The notes beneath the pieces were generated by a model. It ran no database searches. It was given only the letters and a program-made list of their open reading frames with translations, and was not told the DNA's origin. From Amycolatopsis rifamycinica (GTDB lineage: Bacteria; Actinomycetota; Actinomycetes; Mycobacteriales; Pseudonocardiaceae): a stretch of DNA of 40,259 bases. Where the stretch lies: NCBI RefSeq assembly GCF_000695625.1, contig NZ_JMQI01000086.1, forward strand, positions 1-40,259, read 5' to 3'. Positions within the stretch are counted from its first letter, which is position 1. Every line of letters starts with the position of its first letter. Shown here piece by piece: positions 37,027 to 40,259 of the stretch. A program made the translations under genes and the position numbers.

Positions 37027-37496
37027 GCGAAATGCGCGTCGTCGGTGTGCGGGTCGAGCTGCCCGCGAATCAGCCGATCTTGTTGCTGCGGGAAACCGAA
37101 GGTGAACGGTACCTGCCGATCTGGATCGGCTCGGTCGAAGCCACCGCCATCGCCTTGGAGCAGCAGGGGGTCCGCCCTGCCCGCCCGCTCACGCATGACC
37201 TGCTGAAAGAGGTCATCGGAGCGCTCGGCCGGGAGCTCGAGCAGGTCGTCATCACCGACCTGAAAGAGGGCACGTTCTTCGCGGAGCTCGTGTTCGACGG
37301 CGACATCCGGGTGTCCGCCCGGCCGAGCGACTCGGTCGCACTGGCCCTGCGGATCGGAGTCCCCATCCACGCCGTGGACTCGGTGCTGGAGGAAGCGGGC
37401 CTCATCATCCCGGACGAGCAGGAGGACGAGGTCGAGAAGTTCCGCGAGTTCCTCGACTCGGTCTCCCCGGAGGACTTCCGCGGAGCGGACACCTGA
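37023..37496 (+). CDS. Bifunctional nuclease family protein (DUF151, Rv1829-like)
   Basis: A 157-residue DUF151 protein. It has the family start MRVVGVRVELPANQPILLLRE, then YLPIWIGSVEATAIALEQQG, RPLTHDLLKEVI, VVITDLKEGTFFAEL and RPSDSVALALRIGVPIHAVDSVLEEAGL. Plant and bacterial relatives show weak DNase/RNase activity; the mycobacterial role is uncertain. The ATG is preceded by GGAGGGAGG inside the coupled upstream frame. An acidic tail (DEQEDEVEKFREFLD) ends the protein. Confidence 0.92.
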   Translation: MSEMRVVGVRVELPANQPILLLRETEGERYLPIWIGSVEATAIALEQQGVRPARPLTHDLLKEVIGALGRELEQVVITDLKEGTFFAELVFDGDIRVSARPSDSVALALRIGVPIHAVDSVLEEAGLIIPDEQEDEVEKFREFLDSVSPEDFRGADT

Positions 37497-37510
37497 GGGG
37501 CTCGAAGCTG

Positions 37511-37613
37511 GGGTGAGGTGTGCTCGCGGAGAGCGCTCGCCTTGAGCTCCTCGCCGTGTCTTCTGGGGGTGCAACCCCCAGACCCCGCCCGGGGGCACGC
37601 CCCCGGACCCCGG
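37511..37613. repeat. GC-rich multi-hairpin intergenic element, copy 1
   Basis: It contains a TGTGCTCGCGGAGAGCGCTC-type segment, then a TGTCTT box, then TGGGGGT/ACCCCCA around GCA, and finally CCGGGGGC and GCCCCCGG-type arms. The first three parts recur with small changes at 40189-40259. It occupies the 200-base gap between the DUF151 gene and the MerR gene and may terminate transcription. Confidence 0.7.
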
Positions 37614-37658
37614 CTCCTCCCGCGGTGACGCTTTTCCCTTGCCTCGACGCGTGAGAAC

Positions 37659-37696
37659 TTGCCTTGACGCGGACGTCAACGTCTAGCGTCGAGGGC
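37659..37696 (+). promoter_or_regulatory. MerR-type promoter with 19-bp spacer and palindrome
   Basis: TTGCCT (37659-37664) and TAGCGT (37684-37689) are 19 bases apart, the long spacer typical of MerR-activated promoters. TTGACG..CGTCAA (37664-37679) is an operator palindrome inside it. The -10 is seven bases from the ATG, so the transcript is probably leaderless. Confidence 0.65.
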
Positions 37697-38092
37697 ATGC
37701 GGATCGGAGAACTGGCGCAGCGCACGGGTGTCACCACCCGTGCGCTGCGGTTTTACGAGGACCAAGGCCTCCTGACGGCCCGGCGGTCGGCCAACGGCTA
37801 CCGCGAGTACGACGAGGACGACCTCCAGCTGGTCAAGGAGATCCAGACCCTCCAGACGGTCGGCCTGACCCTCGACGAGACCCGCCCGTTCGTCGAATGC
37901 CTGCGCAGCGGCCACGAAACCGGCGATTCCTGCGCGAGCTCCCTCGAGGTCTACCGGCGCAAGCTCGAAGAAGCCGACGCCCTCCTGGCGCGGCTCGGCG
38001 GCATCCGCGCCGAACTCGCCGCGAAACTCGCCGGCGCGCTGGCCCGCCAGGCACCCGATCCGTGTGTCGTGCCCGACGCCCCGCGTCCCTGA
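37697..38092 (+). CDS. MerR-family regulator linked to thioredoxin
   Basis: A 131-residue MerR protein. RIGELAQRTGVTTRALRFYEDQGLL and RSANGYREYDEDDL form the winged DNA-binding domain. The dimerisation helix contains ECLRSGHETGDSCASSLEVYRRKL, and a third Cys lies near the end (DPCVVPDAP). The cysteines could sense metal or oxidation, but they do not form the SoxR iron-sulfur motif. It precedes thioredoxin by eleven bases and probably activates both genes from the 19-bp-spacer promoter. Confidence 0.88.
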   Translation: MRIGELAQRTGVTTRALRFYEDQGLLTARRSANGYREYDEDDLQLVKEIQTLQTVGLTLDETRPFVECLRSGHETGDSCASSLEVYRRKLEEADALLARLGGIRAELAAKLAGALARQAPDPCVVPDAPRP

Positions 38093-38103
38093 AGGAGCTC
38101 GTC

Positions 38104-38439
38104 ATGTCCGCAGTCACCGACGTCACCGATGCCACCTTCGCCGAGGTCCTCGGCAGTGACGTTCCCGTGCTCGTCGAATTCTGGGCCACCTGGTGCGGCC
38201 CGTGCCGGATGGTCGGCCCGGTGCTCGCCCAGCTGGCCGCCGAGCGGGACGGCGAGCTCGCCGTCCGCAAGATCAACGCCGACGAGAACCCGGAAACCAC
38301 CCGTTCCTACCAGGTCATGTCGCTGCCGACGATGATCCTCTTCCGCGGCGGCGAGCCGGTCGGGACGATCGTCGGCGCGTTCCCGAAGGCCCGCATCGAA
38401 GAGCGGCTCGACCGGGCCCTCACGGCGCCGTCGCCTTGA
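38104..38439 (+). CDS. trxA: Thioredoxin
   Basis: A 111-residue thioredoxin with active site WCGPC (Cys31, Cys34) in VEFWATWCGPCRM and the cis-Pro loop SLPTMILFRGG. It reduces protein disulfides using thioredoxin reductase, which is not in the window. The ATG follows GAAGGAG. The 3' end overlaps the convergent TetR gene by 20 bases. Being paired with a MerR regulator suggests an inducible rather than housekeeping thioredoxin. Confidence 0.95.
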   Translation: MSAVTDVTDATFAEVLGSDVPVLVEFWATWCGPCRMVGPVLAQLAAERDGELAVRKINADENPETTRSYQVMSLPTMILFRGGEPVGTIVGAFPKARIEERLDRALTAPSP

Positions 38440-39052
38440 CGAACGTGTCCGCCAGTTCGCGCCCGTACTGCTCCAGGTCCAGCGACGGGTCGGCCGCGTA
38501 GGCCGCGGCGACACCGTCGACGGCCTGCGCGACGGACATCGCCATCACCTCCGGCGTGAACCCGCCGAACACACCCTCGGCCTGGCCCTGCCGCAGCTGA
38601 CGGGCCAAACCGTGCACGCGCATGTCGTCGACCAGCACCTTCGTCATCACCCAGCCGTCGGCGTCGTCGGCGTTGGCGGCCAGCTCGGTCAGGGCCCGGA
38701 CGCACTCGGGGTAGGCACGCAGGAAGGCCACGGACGTCTCGATGTGCGCCCGCAGGTAGCCGGGCCGGTCGGCCGGGTCGAGGCCGCCGCCGGTGCGTTC
38801 GGCGAGGAACTCGTTCTTCGTCTCGACGACCGTGCTGAGCACGGCCTGCATCAGGCCGGCCTTGTTCGTGAAGTGGTACGAGATCAGCCGGGTGCTGCTC
38901 AGCCCGGCGCGCTCCTTGATCTTCGCGAAGGTGGTCCGGCGGTAGCCGAGGTCGGACAGGACGCCGATGGTCGCGCCGATGATCTGTGCCCGACGCGCGG
39001 CCTCGGCGGGGCTGAGGCCCATCTCCGCCATGAGGTCGGTTTTTACTTGCAT
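38420..39052 (-). CDS. TetR-family regulator
   Basis: A 210-residue TetR protein. The HTH domain has RRTTFAKIKERAGLSSTRLISYHFTNKAGLMQAVL (two segments), followed by a helical ligand domain. Transcription likely starts at the ATG: TTGACC (39087-39082), 17 bases, TAACTT (39064-39059), six bases, ATG. Two perfect-armed palindromes overlap this promoter, so strong autorepression is expected. No divergent gene is adjacent within 270 bases other than the resR-like gene. Targets are unknown. Confidence 0.9.
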   Translation of the reverse strand: MQVKTDLMAEMGLSPAEAARRAQIIGATIGVLSDLGYRRTTFAKIKERAGLSSTRLISYHFTNKAGLMQAVLSTVVETKNEFLAERTGGGLDPADRPGYLRAHIETSVAFLRAYPECVRALTELAANADDADGWVMTKVLVDDMRVHGLARQLRQGQAEGVFGGFTPEVMAMSVAQAVDGVAAAYAADPSLDLEQYGRELADTFVKATAP

Positions 39053-39087
39053 GAGTAAAAGTTACTTGGCTGAGTAAAACTGGTCAA
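39041..39087 (-). promoter_or_regulatory. Tandem TetR operators over a leaderless promoter
   Basis: TTTTACTTGCATGAGTAAAA (39041-39060) and TTACTTGGCTGAGTAA (39062-39077) share TTACTTGSMTGAGTAA. The second lies between the -35 and -10 boxes. The first covers the start site and first codons. Confidence 0.8.
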
Positions 39088-39329
39088 GGGGTTTGAACAA
39101 CGCCGGAGCGGGTACGGCGAACGGCTCAAAGGCTCATCCGACCGTTGAGCCTTGCCGCGCGTCGCGTTGACCGGTGTTCTCCTGGCGCTTACCGTCGAAG
39201 AAGAGAAATTGCCACGGTGTGATTAACGGTCTGGGGCCGGACCGTGGCGATTGATCTCCGGCGGGTCCCGCTCCTGGGACCGTCCGGCTGTCATTCGCCG
39301 GCCGCCAGGTCGGGCGAGGGGAGGCTTGC
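39088..39329 (+). other. Leader region of the resR-like gene with alternative hairpins
   Basis: No gene is seen here. GGCTCAA (39123-39129) pairs with TTGAGCC (39145-39151). GCCACGGT (39211-39218) pairs with ACCGTGGC (39241-39248), but CGGTC (39227-39231) pairs with GACCG (39240-39244), which overlaps the same bases. The two folds exclude each other. Position suggests the 5' untranslated region of the next gene. Confidence 0.45.
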
Positions 39330-39908
39330 GTGGTCGAGGCTGGTTCCGAGAAGCAGCCTGTCGAGGTCGCGGCTGGTGAGCAGGGTGAACTGTTCCCCGA
39401 CAACTCGCTGCCCGACGAGCTGGTGGGCTACCGGGGTCCGGCGGCGTGTCAGATCGCCGGCATCACCTACCGCCAGCTCGACTACTGGGCCCGGACCAAA
39501 CTGGTCGCGCCCAGCATCCGCACCGCGCACGGCTCCGGCTCGCAGCGGCTGTACTCCTTCAAGGACATCCTGGTCCTCAAGGTGGTCAAGCGGCTCCTGG
39601 ACACCGGTGTCTCACTCCAGAACATCCGGGTCGCCGTCGACCACCTGCGCGTCCGCGGCGTCCGCGACCTGGCCAAGGTGACCCTGTTCTCCGACGGCAC
39701 CACGGTCTACGAATGCACCTCACCCGAGGAGATCGTCGATCTGCTCCAGGGTGGCCAGGGTGTGTTCGGCATCGCCGTCAGCGGCGCGATGCAGGAGATC
39801 AGCGGCACCATCCACGAGTTCCCCGCCGAACGCGCCGACGGCGGCATCGTCGAGACGCACGAACCGGACGAACTCACCCAGCGCCGCAACGCCCGCAAGA
39901 CCGGTTGA
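39330..39908 (+). CDS. resR: MerR-family regulator (Rv1830/ResR-like)
   Basis: A 192-residue MerR-type regulator matching Rv1830/ResR by sequence and gene order. The HTH is GPAACQIAGITYRQLDYWARTKLVAPSIRTA with SQRLYSFKDILVLKVVKRLLDTGVSLQNIRVA. The C-terminal part is LFSDGTTVYECTSPEEIVDLLQGGQGVFGIAVSG, which is unlike metal-sensing MerR domains. In mycobacteria this gene affects cell growth and division timing. The GTG start follows a GAGGGGAGG run. It is followed by the glycine riboswitch promoter, whose -35 overlaps the stop codon. Confidence 0.9.
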   Translation: MVEAGSEKQPVEVAAGEQGELFPDNSLPDELVGYRGPAACQIAGITYRQLDYWARTKLVAPSIRTAHGSGSQRLYSFKDILVLKVVKRLLDTGVSLQNIRVAVDHLRVRGVRDLAKVTLFSDGTTVYECTSPEEIVDLLQGGQGVFGIAVSGAMQEISGTIHEFPAERADGGIVETHEPDELTQRRNARKTG

Positions 39909-39935
39909 TCACCACCGCGGGGATGCGAGTAGTGT
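39905..39935 (+). promoter_or_regulatory. Promoter of the glycine riboswitch transcript
   Basis: TTGATC (39905-39910), which contains the resR stop, is followed after 19 bases by TAGTGT (39930-39935). Transcription would start near 39942, shortly before the first aptamer. Confidence 0.5.
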
Positions 39936-39956
39936 TCACCGTGCGGTCGACGAATC

Positions 39957-40176
39957 CGCGCGGGAGAGTCCGAGCCACACCTTGAGCTCGGCGCCGAAGG
40001 AGCAAGTCCTCCCCGGAACCTCTCAGGCACCCCGGACCGCGCGGACGAGACGCCTCTGGAAAGCGGGTCGTCAGGACACAGCCTGATGCCCCCGCCGACG
40101 GTGCAAGCCCGGCTCAACCTGCGGGCGAAACTCTCAGGCGCCTCCTCCGGGAGGTACGGACAGAGCGGGGAGGGTC
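39957..40176 (+). ncRNA. Tandem glycine riboswitch
   Basis: Two glycine aptamers lie in series. The first has the conserved GCGGGAGAG start, GCCGAAGGAGCAAGTCCTCC and CGGAACCTCTCAGGC, closing around CTCTGGAAAGCG. The second has GCCGACGGTGCAAGCC, GGGCGAAACTCTCAGGCG and GGACAGAGCGGGGAGG. Tandem aptamers bind glycine and usually switch on glycine-cleavage genes; gene order (after Rv1830) predicts gcvP just past the window. The expression platform is not obvious because a repeated hairpin element follows directly. Confidence 0.93.
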
Positions 40177-40177
40177 T

Positions 40178-40259
40178 CCGGGGTTGGGCGAAGTGTGCTC
40201 GCGAAGAGCGCTCGCCCGACCCCTTCGGAGTGTCTTGTGGGGGTGCAACCCCCACACCC
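40178..40259. repeat. GC-rich multi-hairpin element, copy 2, after the riboswitch
   Basis: GGGGTTGGGCGA (40180-40191) pairs, with one G-U, with TCGCCCGACCCC (40211-40222). Between them lies a GCTC/GAGC inner stem. GTGGGGGT and ACCCCCAC (40237-40257 region) form a second perfect 8-bp hairpin. Parts from 40189 onward repeat the element at 37511-37613. It lies between riboswitch and expected gcvP and continues beyond the edge. Confidence 0.7.

Overview
The window is high-GC actinobacterial chromosome with strong GC3 bias, many GTG/TTG starts and many leaderless starts (a -10 of TANNNT form 6-7 nt before the start codon). A gcvH-garA-ftsR-DUF151-resR order matching the mycobacterial Rv1826-Rv1830 block, a zinc-starvation ribosomal-protein island and GC-rich hairpin repeats of a kind I associate with Amycolatopsis point to the Pseudonocardiaceae. 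The genus is inference. No tRNA, rRNA, transposase, phage gene or CRISPR array was seen.

Layout. 1-538 has no confident gene. 539-3951: a stand-alone PheS-like ligase with a C-terminal anticodon-binding fold (SrmL type), a RibD-C/DHFR-family reductase divergent from a LysR regulator, and a leaderless metallo-beta-lactamase-fold hydrolase. 4016-7719: an ssu (alkanesulfonate) operon, permease-ATPase-binding protein-monooxygenase, preceded by a nested hairpin that buries the ribosome binding site of its first gene. 7735-10790: a polytopic glycosyltransferase-like protein with an in-frame repeat insert, and an IclR regulator. 10848-16378: a TetR regulator divergent from a tightly spaced operon (MpaB-type oxygenase, F420-type LLM oxidoreductase, MFS carrier, PLP decarboxylase) closed by a long perfect hairpin. 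16421-19549: a MarR - DHA2 efflux pump - dienelactone hydrolase operon and a small DUF6295 protein.

19683-24417 is a zinc-starvation island. It holds a histidine-rich duplicated protein, a CobW/COG0523 GTPase, and cysteine-poor paralogues of ribosomal proteins L32, L31, L28, L33, S14 and S18. It also holds an MRF-type (ribosome-hibernation recruiting) protein. Two overlapping-gene operons diverge from one Zur-box-like site at 23423-23443. Next come a MoxR-type ATPase that has lost its Walker A region through two frame-changing deletions, its intact VWA/metallopeptidase-like partner, and a siroheme synthase.

28533-33690: a small palindromic repeat array, a P-loop protein, an alpha/beta hydrolase, an acyl-CoA degradation pair (ECH1-type crotonase and acyl-CoA synthetase), and two related lipoproteins. 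33969-40259: a small unknown protein, a CDP-alcohol phosphatidyltransferase, gcvH, garA, ftsR and a DUF151 nuclease-family gene. A MerR-thioredoxin-TetR insertion follows, then the resR-like MerR regulator and a tandem glycine riboswitch. That riboswitch presumably controls gcvP just beyond the right edge.

Best leads: the ssu leader hairpin, the ATPase missing Walker A beside an intact partner, the SrmL-like ligase, the repeat-loaded glycosyltransferase, and a hairpin repeat placed between the glycine riboswitch and its target gene.
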